NCBI GenBank assembly: GCA_900468625.1 | Contig: UBUL01000014.1 | Location: 1-64,000 of the forward strand | Length of the DNA: 64,000 nucleotides | Direction of reading: 5' to 3' | Origin: Hyphomicrobiales bacterium | GTDB lineage: Bacteria > Pseudomonadota > Alphaproteobacteria > Rhizobiales > Rhizobiaceae | Shown: piece after piece, positions 17,554 to 25,499 of the stretch | How positions within the stretch are numbered: the first letter of the stretch is position 1 | Layout: each line of letters starts with the position of its first letter | Made by a program: the position numbers and the translations under genes | The notes under the pieces: generated by a model | Database searches by the model: none | What the model saw: the letters and a program-made list of their open reading frames with translations, nothing else | What the model was told of the DNA's origin: nothing

Positions 17554-18326
17554 GCGTTTCCTTCACCGTAGAGGATCGCGTCGCCCGCGTGACACTTGAC
17601 CGGCCCGACCGGATGAATGCGGTTGATGCTGAGACCGAGGCAAGGCTGGAGACGATCTGGACAGAGATCGAGAAGCGCGACGACATCAGCTGCATCGTCC
17701 TGACCGGCTCCGGCGAGAAGGCCTTCTGCGCAGGCGCCGACCTCAAGGGCGGCAGCGGAAGTTCCGGCGTCGATTACTGGACGGTCGGGCGGGAAAACGG
17801 CTTTGGCGGCCTCGCCTTCCGCCGCTCGCTCGACGTCCCCGTGATCGCCCGCGTCAACGGTTACGCGCTGGGCGGCGGATTCGAGATGGTGCTCGGCTGC
17901 GACATCGTTGTTGCGGTGGAAACGGCCCGCTTCGGCCTGCCGGAAGCGCGCGTCGGCCGCATGCCGCTCGATGGCGGCATGGTGCTTTTGCAGCGCAAGA
18001 TCCCGTTCAACCGCGCCATGGCCGTGATGCTGACGGGGCGACAGTTCGGCGCGCAGGAGATGGCAAGCTACGGCATCGTCAACGAAGTCGTGCCGGCCGG
18101 CGAACTAGACGCTGCCGTCGATCGCTGGGTCTTAGATATTGTCGCCTGTGCGCCTCTGTCGCTGCGGGCGATCAAGCAGACGGTCAATCGCACCGGGCAT
18201 CTGAGCCCGGCCGAAGCGCAGGCGCTGCGGACGCCGGCTCTGATCAAGGCCCTGAAAAGCGAGGATGCCATGGAGGGGGTGGCGGCTTTCCGAGAGAAGC
18301 GGGCGCCGGTTTGGCAGGGCAGATAG
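17550..18326 (+). CDS. Enoyl-CoA hydratase/isomerase family protein
   Basis: A 258-residue crotonase-fold protein. The oxyanion-hole segments are CAGADLKGG (residues 67-75) and NGYALGGGFEMVLGCD (about 104-119), the latter carrying the first Glu. The second acid position falls in LPEARVGRMPLDGGM, where Asp replaces the more usual Gly/Glu pattern of true hydratases, so isomerase, decarboxylase or hydrolase activity is possible. The ATG overlaps the CoA-transferase stop (ATGA). The substrate should be the CoA ester made by that enzyme. Confidence 0.94.
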   Translation: MSVSFTVEDRVARVTLDRPDRMNAVDAETEARLETIWTEIEKRDDISCIVLTGSGEKAFCAGADLKGGSGSSGVDYWTVGRENGFGGLAFRRSLDVPVIARVNGYALGGGFEMVLGCDIVVAVETARFGLPEARVGRMPLDGGMVLLQRKIPFNRAMAVMLTGRQFGAQEMASYGIVNEVVPAGELDAAVDRWVLDIVACAPLSLRAIKQTVNRTGHLSPAEAQALRTPALIKALKSEDAMEGVAAFREKRAPVWQGR

Positions 18327-18361
18327 GCATGCTATAGCTTCGAGATCGCCGAGGGTTTTTC

Positions 18362-19285
18362 ATGCATGCCAGCATCCTGAAGTATTTCGCCGAGGTCGCA
18401 CGCTCCGGATCGATCCGCAAGGCGTCCGAGGAGCTGCATGTGGCGACCTCTGCCGTCAGCCGCCAGATCAAGAAATTGGAAGACGAGCTCGGAACGCCGC
18501 TGTTCGAGCGTTTTTCCGACGGGCTGCGGCTGACGTCTGCCGGCGAAATCGTGCTGCGCCATGCCAAGGAGACGCTGCAGGACTTCGAGGTAATGAAGTC
18601 CAATCTCGGCGACCTTCAGGGAAAGAATACGGGCCGCGTCCATATCGCCGCCCTCGACAGCCTGCTTGTCACGTTTCTTCCTGATTTCATCAAGAGGTTT
18701 CATAGGCTGCATCCTGCGGTCGACTTTCGCGTCCGAGCAGGGGCCTACAACAATATTTTCCATTTCATGGCGGCTGGCGACATTGATATCGGCATCAGCT
18801 TTGACCTTGCGGCTCCACATGACCTGAAGCTTGTTGGGTCGATCCGCACAGCCTTCATGGCCATGGTCGCTTCATCGCATCCGTTGGCGCGGGCGAAATC
18901 GGTGACGTTGCCAGAATGCGCCCAATATAAGCTGCTTCTGGCGCTCGACAGCGAAGTCGTCAGTTCGGCGATAGCAATCGAGCTTGCGGGGCTCAATCGT
19001 GTGGGGCGAACGTTGGTCGCATCCAACAACCCAATTCTCCTCAAACCACTCATCATGTCGGGTGACGGCATTGGCTTTTTTACCCCGGTTGGACTCTGGT
19101 CGGAAATCCAGACGGGTGAAATCGTTGCCATCCCGATTCGGGACTTCAAGCTCAGTACTGTAGATATCGGTATTTTCGTGCCGCGCGATCGGCATCTAAC
19201 TCATGCCAGCCAAGCAGTCATCGAGCTGCTTAATACCGAGCTCCGCGGGTTCGGCGAGGATTTGAGAGCCATCGTCAGCAGATGA
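18362..19285 (+). CDS. LysR-family regulator inside the catabolic operon
   Basis: A 307-residue LysR protein. The winged helix (residues 1-60) has GSIRKASEELHVATSAVSRQIKKLE. The effector domain begins near GRVHIAALDSLLVTFLPDF. It resembles LysR regulators with a VSRQIKKLE recognition helix that control amino-acid and purine-related catabolic genes. It lies on the same strand, 35 bp after the enoyl-CoA hydratase and 7 bp before the amidohydrolase. The plausible target is the operon starting at 12325, though an unusual internal position for a LysR makes autoregulation with the pathway likely. Confidence 0.94.
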   Translation: MHASILKYFAEVARSGSIRKASEELHVATSAVSRQIKKLEDELGTPLFERFSDGLRLTSAGEIVLRHAKETLQDFEVMKSNLGDLQGKNTGRVHIAALDSLLVTFLPDFIKRFHRLHPAVDFRVRAGAYNNIFHFMAAGDIDIGISFDLAAPHDLKLVGSIRTAFMAMVASSHPLARAKSVTLPECAQYKLLLALDSEVVSSAIAIELAGLNRVGRTLVASNNPILLKPLIMSGDGIGFFTPVGLWSEIQTGEIVAIPIRDFKLSTVDIGIFVPRDRHLTHASQAVIELLNTELRGFGEDLRAIVSR

Positions 19286-19292
19286 GAAAAGT

Positions 19293-20690
19293 ATGAAAAA
19301 GATCCGCCTGCTAAAATGTCCTGGCTATGGCCCGGCCACGCGCTTAGACAAATTGGCAGACCTGCCATTGCAATTCGACGCTACTGCTGCGCTGCCCGGC
19401 GATCTGATCATGCCGTCACCTGTCAACGCTCACGATCACGGCTACGGCATCCGCACCCTTGATTTCGGCGCTGTCGATGACGCACTGGAAGTATGGATAC
19501 CGGGCCTCAGGCTGCGGCCGCGAACGGATCCCTATCTCGAAGCGCTGGTCGCCTTCGGCCGGCTTGCCAGAACCGGCGTCGGCGCGACGATGCATTGCCA
19601 CAACTCCCTCAACGTTGATCATCTGGTCGATGAAGCGAGCGCCGTCATGCGGGCCGCAGGCGATATCGGCATTCGGCTTGCGCTTTCCTGCCCGTTGCTC
19701 GACCATGATGCCTGGGCCTATGATGGCGGGCCCAACCGCCTGAAGCCGTTTCTATCCACAAGTGATTGGCAGGCGTTGGAGCCGACTATTCCAGCCTACG
19801 CTCCGATCTCCACCCAGCTTGCAGCTGTCGAGGCCGTCGCTGCGGCCAATACTAGCCCGCTGGTCGATGTGCAATATGGGCCGATCGGGCCGCAATGGTG
19901 CTCGAACGCGCTTCTGGAGGCGATTGCGGAGGCTTCTGCGCATCATAATCGACGCATCCACATGCATCTGCTCGAAAGTCCGCGCCAACGCGTCTGGCTC
20001 GACCGCCGCTTTCCCGAGGGCGTCGTCACCTATCTCGACAGCATAGGCTTCCTGTCGCCGCGGCTCGCCATTGCCCATGGCGTCCAATTGCGTCCAGACG
20101 AGCTTGAACTGCTTGCCGAGCGCGGGGTGCAGCTTGTTAGCAATCCCTCAGCCAATCTGCGCCTTCGCTCGGGCATCGCTCCGATCGCCACCGCGCTAGA
20201 GATCGGTGGCCCACCCTTTGCGATCGGCCTTGATGGTACCGGATTGGACGACGATCAGGATCTCTGGCGCGAGATGCGGCTTCTCTATCTCCTGCAGGGC
20301 GGTCGCGGCCCGACGCGACGATTGACGGCGCAGAATGTGTTCGATGCCGCCATCCGCGTGGGCGGCCGAGTGATCAATGCCAACCAAGCCGAAGACTTCA
20401 CCATCGTCGACTATCAGGCTCTGATTGCCGACGCCCTGTTCGACGATATCGACGAAGCGGAAATCCTGTTGACGCGCATGAGCGCCAAGTACGCCAAGGG
20501 GCTCATCGTCGCGGGCCGGGATGTGATGCGCCGGGGAGAATTGACAGGCATCGACTTCGACGCAGCCCTATCCGAACTTGGGGCACAGGCAAGAGCTGAC
20601 CTGCCAAGGCTTGAAGAGCAGCGTCCTCTTGTCCGAGCTTTATCCGAAGCGACTCACGCCTATTATGCAACCTGGCCCGGAATCTCGTGA
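19293..20690 (+). CDS. Amidohydrolase-superfamily deaminase-like enzyme
   Basis: A 465-residue metal-dependent hydrolase of the cytosine-deaminase/ATZ-TRZ-like branch. The metal site shows NAHDHGYG (residues about 46-53), a HMHLLES strand near 227 and IAHGVQL near 258. The last acid is expected in the GLDGTGLDDDQDLWREMRLL segment near 310. A conserved Trp and a Glu in the latter region are typical of chlorohydrolase/deaminase members. The substrate is probably a ring or amide released in this pathway. A perfect hairpin overlaps its stop and ends the operon against the convergent DapA-family gene. Confidence 0.9.
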   Translation: MKKIRLLKCPGYGPATRLDKLADLPLQFDATAALPGDLIMPSPVNAHDHGYGIRTLDFGAVDDALEVWIPGLRLRPRTDPYLEALVAFGRLARTGVGATMHCHNSLNVDHLVDEASAVMRAAGDIGIRLALSCPLLDHDAWAYDGGPNRLKPFLSTSDWQALEPTIPAYAPISTQLAAVEAVAAANTSPLVDVQYGPIGPQWCSNALLEAIAEASAHHNRRIHMHLLESPRQRVWLDRRFPEGVVTYLDSIGFLSPRLAIAHGVQLRPDELELLAERGVQLVSNPSANLRLRSGIAPIATALEIGGPPFAIGLDGTGLDDDQDLWREMRLLYLLQGGRGPTRRLTAQNVFDAAIRVGGRVINANQAEDFTIVDYQALIADALFDDIDEAEILLTRMSAKYAKGLIVAGRDVMRRGELTGIDFDAALSELGAQARADLPRLEEQRPLVRALSEATHAYYATWPGIS

Positions 20691-20702
20691 TACCGGGCCA
20701 GG
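20671..20702. terminator. Perfect hairpin between convergent operons
   Basis: CCTGGCCCGG at 20671-20680 pairs exactly with CCGGGCCAGG at 20693-20702 around a 12-base loop. The hairpin covers the amidohydrolase stop codon and ends 7 bp before the stop of the opposite-strand DapA-family gene, so it can act as a bidirectional terminator. No long T-run follows on either side. Confidence 0.7.
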
Positions 20703-20708
20703 CGGAGA

Positions 20709-21599
20709 TCATGCGTCGACCAGCGCGCCGATCCGTATTGCATCGAGGCCCTCGAGCCTCTTCTCGTCGCTGATCGGCAATTGCGGCGGCAGCACCCTGT
20801 TCCAGTCAGCATTTCCGGTGCGCTTGCCAACGAGATGCTTGACCGTCGGAATGAGGGGATGGGCGGCGATCGTCTGCCGCAGACCTCGCACCTGTTCCAG
20901 CAGCTTGGCATTCTCCTGGTCGCACCACAGCCGCTGCGACGAGCGAGGGTCAATATTGACGGTCGCCGAGATGCAACCGGCATAGCCATGGCGACCGGCA
21001 TCGGCAAGTACCGCCTCGCTGCTCGGGAAAACGCCAAAGCCGGCGATCTTGGCAAGCTCGCGCGCGTAGGCAAGATTTCCGGAACTATCCTTCGCCCCAA
21101 GAATGCGCTTTGGAAAAGCCTGCGAAAGCCGCGCCGACAAGGCGGGCGAAAACTCGATGCCGGTCAATTGCGGGAAGTTATAGAGGTAGATCGCGATCGG
21201 CGTCTCCGCCGTCATTCTCACAAGCTCGGCAAACCAGGCAAACAAGCCGTCTTCTTCGACCGGCTTGTAGTAATAGGGCGGCAGCACGAGCGCCGCCGCA
21301 AAGCCGAGATCGAATGCGCGGCGCGTCAACGCAACCGTCGTTTCCCGATCCGGCGTGCCGGTCCCGACCATCAGCCTGCTGCCATCCAACTCCCGCGCTG
21401 CGGTCGTCATGAGAGCGCTGCGCTGGGTGGCAGAAAGGGAATTGGCCTCGCCCGTCGTACCCAGCACATTCAGGAAATCACAGCCATTGTTAAGGCACCA
21501 GCGGGCATGTTCGATGAAGGCAGCGCCATCGATGTCGCCATGATCGTCGAAAGGTGTGGGCACGGCGGCGATCACGCCGGCGATCGGGGTCTGCGTCAC
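20709..21599 (-). CDS. Dihydrodipicolinate synthase / N-acetylneuraminate lyase family protein
   Basis: A 296-residue class I aldolase-fold protein. GTTGEANSLS near residue 47 supplies the Thr pair of the pyruvate site, YLYNFPQLTG near 137 the Tyr, and GAKDSSGN near 167 the Schiff-base Lys. DapA proper is normally chromosomal and isolated. A copy in a catabolic operon with a ferredoxin suggests a lyase, aldolase or dehydratase step of the pathway opposite, for example cleavage to pyruvate or a semialdehyde. It is the second gene after the ferredoxin, 21 bp downstream of its stop. Confidence 0.92.
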   Translation of the reverse strand: MTQTPIAGVIAAVPTPFDDHGDIDGAAFIEHARWCLNNGCDFLNVLGTTGEANSLSATQRSALMTTAARELDGSRLMVGTGTPDRETTVALTRRAFDLGFAAALVLPPYYYKPVEEDGLFAWFAELVRMTAETPIAIYLYNFPQLTGIEFSPALSARLSQAFPKRILGAKDSSGNLAYARELAKIAGFGVFPSSEAVLADAGRHGYAGCISATVNIDPRSSQRLWCDQENAKLLEQVRGLRQTIAAHPLIPTVKHLVGKRTGNADWNRVLPPQLPISDEKRLEGLDAIRIGALVDA

Positions 21600-21620
21600 G
21601 AGAAGGCTCCTCCTATTCTA

Positions 21621-21962
21621 TCAGATTCTGATTTCGGTCTGGCTGCGATAGGCTGCCACGAAAGGGTGATCGAGGCTGGTGACGCGGCTCTTGTCCCAAC
21701 CACCGGGAGCGCCCCATCCGGTGACGTCATCGGCAAAGAAATCGCGATTGACGTCGCGCAAGAACAGCCGCTCCGCCGGCATTTCCTCGTCCCACAAGAT
21801 AGCGTCGACCGGACAAACGGAAAGACAGAGCCCGCAATTGATGCATTCCTCCGGCTGGATGTAGAACATCCTGCCGCCCTCATAGATGCAATCGACCGGA
21901 CAGGCGACCGTGCAGGCCCCATCCTTCGTATCGATGCAGGGTTCGGTAATTACGTAAGCCAT
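21621..21962 (-). CDS. Two-cluster (FdxA-like) ferredoxin family protein
   Basis: A 113-residue ferredoxin. The N-terminal half has a first cysteine set (CIDTKDGACTVACPVDC) like that of seven-iron FdxA proteins and a complete CxxCxxxCP set (CINCGLCLSVCPVDAI). The C-terminal 50 residues, with ERLFLRDVN and GGWDKSR, are an extension not found in the shortest ferredoxins. It is the promoter-proximal gene of the pair with the DapA-family enzyme. It could be the electron carrier for the FAD oxidoreductase at 15041. Confidence 0.93.
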   Translation of the reverse strand: MAYVITEPCIDTKDGACTVACPVDCIYEGGRMFYIQPEECINCGLCLSVCPVDAILWDEEMPAERLFLRDVNRDFFADDVTGWGAPGGWDKSRVTSLDHPFVAAYRSQTEIRI

Positions 21963-22318
21963 GACCTTCGCCTCACGGCGCTCTGGAAGGCGCCTTTAGC
22001 AAACTATGACAAACTAGAGCGTTCTGAAGAAGCGCCGATTTTCGGCGCTTTCGTTGCCAACACGGCAATACTCGGGCGAGCGAGTGGGTTGGAACAGCGG
22101 ATAGCGTAGGTCTCTAACCGGCACGCAGCAGTGGCTTTCGGGTGTACTCAACCACTGGCATATCCACCCGACAATCGCCTTCTCTATCGTATGAAACGGA
22201 AGATGGGACCGCCAAAAGTCGTGAAGCAGTTCATGAGCGATGTCACGTTGTTTCATGGACGCTCGAACAAATCGTTTGTTTGCGACGTCAGCCACCCGTA
22301 GCGCTTGGCAGTTGGATC
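21963..22318. other. Gene-poor stretch upstream of the ferredoxin, with a small hairpin
   Basis: No convincing gene. A perfect 9-bp stem AAGCGCCGA (22030-22038) and TCGGCGCTT (22042-22050), followed by TCGTT, looks like a terminator reading rightward, although no intact rightward gene precedes it. The ferredoxin promoter must lie in this stretch. The rest merges into degenerate sequence including the McrC-like remnant. Confidence 0.4.
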
Positions 22319-22453
22319 TTGCAGGATGGCACGACGAGTGATGCTTTTGAGGTCTATCCCGACGTCATGACAGAATGCAAGCAAGGCCTGCGCCCTGTGA
22401 TATTGGACACCAAATGGAAGACACTAGATCCGCGGGCGCAAAATCTAGGTGTA
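22319..22453 (+). pseudogene. Remnant of an McrC-type restriction component
   Basis: One frame holds DGTTSDAFEVYPDVMTECK followed by GLRPVILDTKWKTLDPRAQN. This matches the nuclease core of McrC proteins (a PD...-(I/L)LDTKWK motif, as in DUF2357/PD-(D/E)xK folds of McrBC systems). Upstream and downstream, the frame loses similarity, and the usual following GVSQADLYQM segment is reduced to LGV and then unrelated residues. About 45 codons of the gene therefore remain. No McrB is visible nearby. The assignment rests on this motif alone. Confidence 0.5.
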
Positions 22454-22735
22454 AATCCGCATTCGCAATGTCGCCACCGTGGCACGCGACACGACAAAGG
22501 CCGAAGGGCGAATGCATCGTACGGCATCTGTAGTCGTGAACCTGGCGACAGCAATTACAATGCCGACACTTCCGATCAAGCTGGGCGGCAACGCCCTTTT
22601 CAAAAAATCACGACCCACAGTCAACAGAATCGGATCTATTGATGTGAAGGGACACGAACCTGTGATCCCCTTGTTTACTTCGTCAGCGAATCGATTTGTC
22701 ACTGGTCCATAACCGGACGATTGTGAGCAAAATGC
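22454..22735. other. Degenerate sequence downstream of the McrC remnant
   Basis: Open frames in this 282-bp stretch carry no recognisable domain, and none has a good start. It probably represents further decayed accessory DNA between the McrC fragment and the AbiE pair. Confidence 0.4.
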
Positions 22736-23605
22736 TCAATTGCGCAGCCTCACGGCGGCAATGGCATGTGGCATCAGGAGCGCGGCAATCTCCGTGATAA
22801 CTTCCTTCAGATCGCCGGGTTCATGTGCAACGCTTTCAACGAATGCGTGCCATTGTCGTTGCTTTTCCTGGTCGTTGGCAAACGCGTCCGTGAGGGCGTC
22901 GGGTATCTCCGTGGGGACCGGTGTTTCTCGTCGTTCGAAAGTCGCTTTGATCGCACGCGCCAATCTGTCATCATCGAAATCGAATGACCGGTTGAGAATC
23001 CAGATGTCGTAGAAGTCCTTCATGCGGCTGTTTGCACGCCCTAGCATGACCATCGCCTGGAACTTCTCGGCAATGACGGTTTCCCGCGCATAGGCTCGGA
23101 GCCGGGGCATCGGAAAGCCGAGCATAGAAGGATAATCTAGCATCTCCGCCCCAGGCTCGAGCGCATCGCCAAATCCGATGTCGATCGTCAGGGTAATCCG
23201 CGCGCCACTGATCAAGGCCACGACCCGCAGCCTGAGCCCGCCATATTCCAGTCCCTCACGAATGCGATCCACGCGTAAAGTTTCTGCATCGAACGTGACG
23301 CCATCATCAGCTTGTTGCGCCAGAATCTCGCGAAAAGTCTTCAGCATCGGGTCCGGCTCGGGATTGCCAAAGCCCAAAAGGTCGAGATCGCGCGTGCCGC
23401 GGTGCGGATCGTCAAACCAACTCATCATCAGCATCGCGCCCTTCAGCACAAAGCGGCCGGCGTGAGGTGATTCACTGAGCCGGAATAATAACCGCTCAAG
23501 CGCAAAACGCGTCAGAACCAAATCGAAGGTTTGCCCACTTGCCTTGGCGAGTTGCAACAGGCGGGTGCGCACCGAGGCGCCGAGATTTCTGATTTCTTTA
23601 GCCAT
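22736..23605 (-). CDS. abiEii: AbiEii-type nucleotidyltransferase toxin
   Basis: A 289-residue protein of the AbiEii/AbiGii family, the toxin of type IV toxin-antitoxin systems and a phage abortive-infection effector. The nucleotidyltransferase core appears as FVLKGAMLMMSWFDDPHRGTRDLDLLGFGN (residues about 52-81), with the GxxL...RxTxDxD pattern binding the metal. EKFQAMVMLGRANSRMKDFYDIW (about 186-208) is the second family signature. It overlaps the AbiEi gene by 8 bp and is the downstream gene, the normal AbiE order. All key residues are visible, so it is probably active. Confidence 0.92.
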   Translation of the reverse strand: MAKEIRNLGASVRTRLLQLAKASGQTFDLVLTRFALERLLFRLSESPHAGRFVLKGAMLMMSWFDDPHRGTRDLDLLGFGNPEPDPMLKTFREILAQQADDGVTFDAETLRVDRIREGLEYGGLRLRVVALISGARITLTIDIGFGDALEPGAEMLDYPSMLGFPMPRLRAYARETVIAEKFQAMVMLGRANSRMKDFYDIWILNRSFDFDDDRLARAIKATFERRETPVPTEIPDALTDAFANDQEKQRQWHAFVESVAHEPGDLKEVITEIAALLMPHAIAAVRLRN

Positions 23606-24221
23606 TGGCGGTCAGCGCCTCGAGATACGGCCGGATCACCGTTCCAACACCGCCGTGCTCGGCTTCAGCAGCGATCTCGCCGGGGTTGGCCTTGCGTTGC
23701 CGTAGCGCTTCTTGAAGCCCCTCGATCGCCACGGAGAGGCCGATCTTGTTGCGATAGCGGAAGCTATCGGCAATTGTTTTGGCAACTCCGAAAATCTTCA
23801 CGGGAACGCCTTCAATAACATGGATTTCAACGCCATCGTGGAGCAGGCTCTCCGTAAAGCGCACGATGCGAATAGGTGTACCATCTGGTTTCGGAGGCCA
23901 GTCTTTGCGGCCTATGGCAAGCCACACGTGTCCCGGCAGTTGATCGGTAAGGCCGTGGAAGGCCAGAGCCGAAACAAGGCAGACAACGGCTTTCGGAACG
24001 CGTTTGGCAGCCTCTGCCAGACTATGGTTGGCATCGAGTTCGGCATCTGGAAGTTGATAAAGACCGCGAGCAAGCCGCATCACTTCACCATCCCGTTCCA
24101 TTCGGCCCATGGTTGCCGCTGTCACGCCAGCGCTCCGAAGTTCCGCCAGTCGTGCGATGCCTCGCTCGATAAGCACATTACGAGCGATCTGGCGTTGAGT
24201 GAGGGTAACCGGCATTGACAC
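23598..24221 (-). CDS. abiEi: AbiEi-type antitoxin/regulator
   Basis: A 207-residue AbiEi antitoxin. The N-terminal winged helix includes RSAGVTAATMGRMERDGEVMRLARGLYQLPD (residues about 29-59), and the larger C-terminal domain contains VPVKIFGVAKTIADSFRYRNKIG, both typical. AbiEi represses its own promoter by binding inverted repeats and counteracts AbiEii without touching the protein. The frame allows a GTG at 24221 or an ATG at 24215. An imperfectly spaced repeat CTCGGA-N15-TCCGAG lies just upstream and could be its operator. Confidence 0.92.
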   Translation of the reverse strand: MSMPVTLTQRQIARNVLIERGIARLAELRSAGVTAATMGRMERDGEVMRLARGLYQLPDAELDANHSLAEAAKRVPKAVVCLVSALAFHGLTDQLPGHVWLAIGRKDWPPKPDGTPIRIVRFTESLLHDGVEIHVIEGVPVKIFGVAKTIADSFRYRNKIGLSVAIEGLQEALRQRKANPGEIAAEAEHGGVGTVIRPYLEALTANG

Positions 24222-24226
24222 AAGAA

Positions 24227-24253
24227 CTCGGAGTATAGAACCTATTATCCGAG
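24227..24253. promoter_or_regulatory. Possible AbiEi operator
   Basis: The inverted repeat CTCGGA (24227-24232) and TCCGAG (24248-24253), separated by 15 bases, lies 6-12 bp upstream of the abiEi start. AbiEi proteins are known to bind inverted repeats in their promoter. The match is by position and symmetry only. Confidence 0.4.
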
Positions 24254-24446
24254 GATTTGTATCACAATCCTTGCCCTTAAGGAAGGCAACGATTGGACGA
24301 AAGAGCGAGCAACAACCATAGTTATGCTCTTGATGAAATTCGAACCTCCGACCCTTACGATCCTTACGATCCTAGCAAATGGGCTGAGGCGATCCCAGGA
24401 ATTCCCCGAAAAAGACATCAGCTCGCGAATACCCACGCGGCCGATG

Positions 24447-24869
24447 TTATTCGCGCCATGGATCGACGAGGATCACGCCGGTACCATCGAAATCTTGAAC
24501 ATTCCGTGTGACCACCGTTAAACCGTGAACCAGCGCGGTCGCCGCTATCAAGGCATCGGCTTCGTTACGGCGATCTGGAATATGTAAGTGGGCACAACGC
24601 GTTGCTATCGCGTCATCGATTGACAGAACTCGCTCCGCGAACTCAGGGCGGACACGGCTGTCCATCCATGCCCGCAGGCGAGAACCTTGGGAAGCATCTC
24701 GACGCTGAATGCTCAATATCCCGCGCTCAAGTTCCAGAATCGTAATCGCGGAAATGAATAGGTCGCTGGAATCTTGAGCACCGACCCATTTCGTCACATT
24801 TGGATCAGCTTTACCGTCTCCGACTTTACGCAGCTCGGAGACGACGTTTGTATCCAGCAGATACTTCAA
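24447..24869 (-). CDS. PIN-domain toxin, VapC/FitB type
   Basis: A 140-residue PIN ribonuclease. It starts with KYLLDTNVVSEL, giving the first catalytic Asp (residue 6). SAITILELERGIL (about 41-53) gives the Glu, RNEADALIAATALVHGLTVVTRNVQDFDG (about 101-129) the remaining acidic residues. Length and motifs fit the FitB branch of VapC toxins. Its start overlaps the stop of the antitoxin gene by 4 bp. It should cleave RNA when the antitoxin is lost. Confidence 0.93.
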   Translation of the reverse strand: MKYLLDTNVVSELRKVGDGKADPNVTKWVGAQDSSDLFISAITILELERGILSIQRRDASQGSRLRAWMDSRVRPEFAERVLSIDDAIATRCAHLHIPDRRNEADALIAATALVHGLTVVTRNVQDFDGTGVILVDPWRE

Positions 24870-25120
24870 GACAGATCGACTCCACGAGGTGCAATTTCGG
24901 CTCGGGGTGGATCGAAATCGATGGCTGACAACCCGGGCATTGAAAGAACATCGACAAGATTGCGGCGCTTGCCGGTCAGGCGCACGAACTCACTGTAGGT
25001 CATCAACACATGGGATGGCTTCCCGCGATCTGTGATAACTACAGGCCCTTTATTGGCAGCCTTCTTTGCCCTACTCACGTCGTGGTTCAACTCCCGGCTA
25101 GATAAACTCGTGATGCTCAT
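24866..25120 (-). CDS. Phd/YefM-family antitoxin
   Basis: About 84 residues. The N-terminal DNA-binding half has SSRELNHDVSRAKKAANKGPVVITDRGKPSHVLM, the classical Phd/YefM pattern; the C-terminal tail wraps the toxin. An ATG at 25132 is in frame, but the GGAGG at 25122-25126 is well placed for the ATG at 25120, so I took that. It is the first gene of the pair with the PIN toxin. A perfect inverted repeat covers the region just upstream. Confidence 0.92.
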   Translation of the reverse strand: MSITSLSSRELNHDVSRAKKAANKGPVVITDRGKPSHVLMTYSEFVRLTGKRRNLVDVLSMPGLSAIDFDPPRAEIAPRGVDLS

Positions 25121-25130
25121 AACAGCCTCC

Positions 25131-25150
25131 ATGTAGGAACATGCCTACAT
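25131..25150. promoter_or_regulatory. Likely antitoxin operator (perfect inverted repeat)
   Basis: ATGTAGG at 25131-25137 and CCTACAT at 25144-25150 form a perfect 7-bp inverted repeat with a 6-base spacer, immediately upstream of the Phd/YefM start. Type II antitoxins of this family bind such repeats to repress the pair. Confidence 0.6.
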
Positions 25151-25499
25151 ATAGGTTACTGTTTGCTGCAAAGCAATGCCCGCCTTGAAAGGGATCGAAC
25201 CGTAAATCCATGCCTTCGTTTCTCTAAGAGATTGATAGCCTGAGGACTTCCTATGTGAAGGACCGGCTGCGGCGTAACTCCCCTGCTATGGAGTTGGCTC
25301 CAACAGGCAATTTCTTCAAGACATTAGCCTCACGAGCGCGCACCCGCGAGACTCGATTTGTCTTTGCTGAACTTTGTGAACGCCCGCTGCCTCAAGAAGA
25401 TCGGTTTTAGCGACGCAATGGCACATAAAATCGAAATTGCTATTCGACTGGTAGCGAAATTAACTCGACCCCGGAAATCAAGCCAATAAGGGGATCAAA
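25151..25499. other. Intergenic stretch with a tRNA-3-prime-like fragment; promoter of the sugar importer
   Basis: No gene is seen. At 25184-25200 the sequence GAAAGGGATCGAACC resembles the reverse complement of a tRNA T-arm, followed by a TTTCTCTAAG tract also present in the relic near 61875. This may be an old integration scar. The last 120 bases are AT-richer and should hold the promoter of the sugar ABC operon; AAGGGGA at 25488-25494 is its Shine-Dalgarno. Confidence 0.4.

Noticed and set aside
20709..21599. Housekeeping dihydrodipicolinate synthase (dapA) for lysine synthesis
   Set aside because: Its operon with a ferredoxin opposite a catabolic cluster argues for a catabolic aldolase or lyase; the DapA-defining Arg for dicarboxylate binding was not evident.
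20781..22109. A 442-codon plus-strand frame opposite the DapA-family and ferredoxin genes
   Set aside because: It covers two clear minus-strand genes and contains no family motif.
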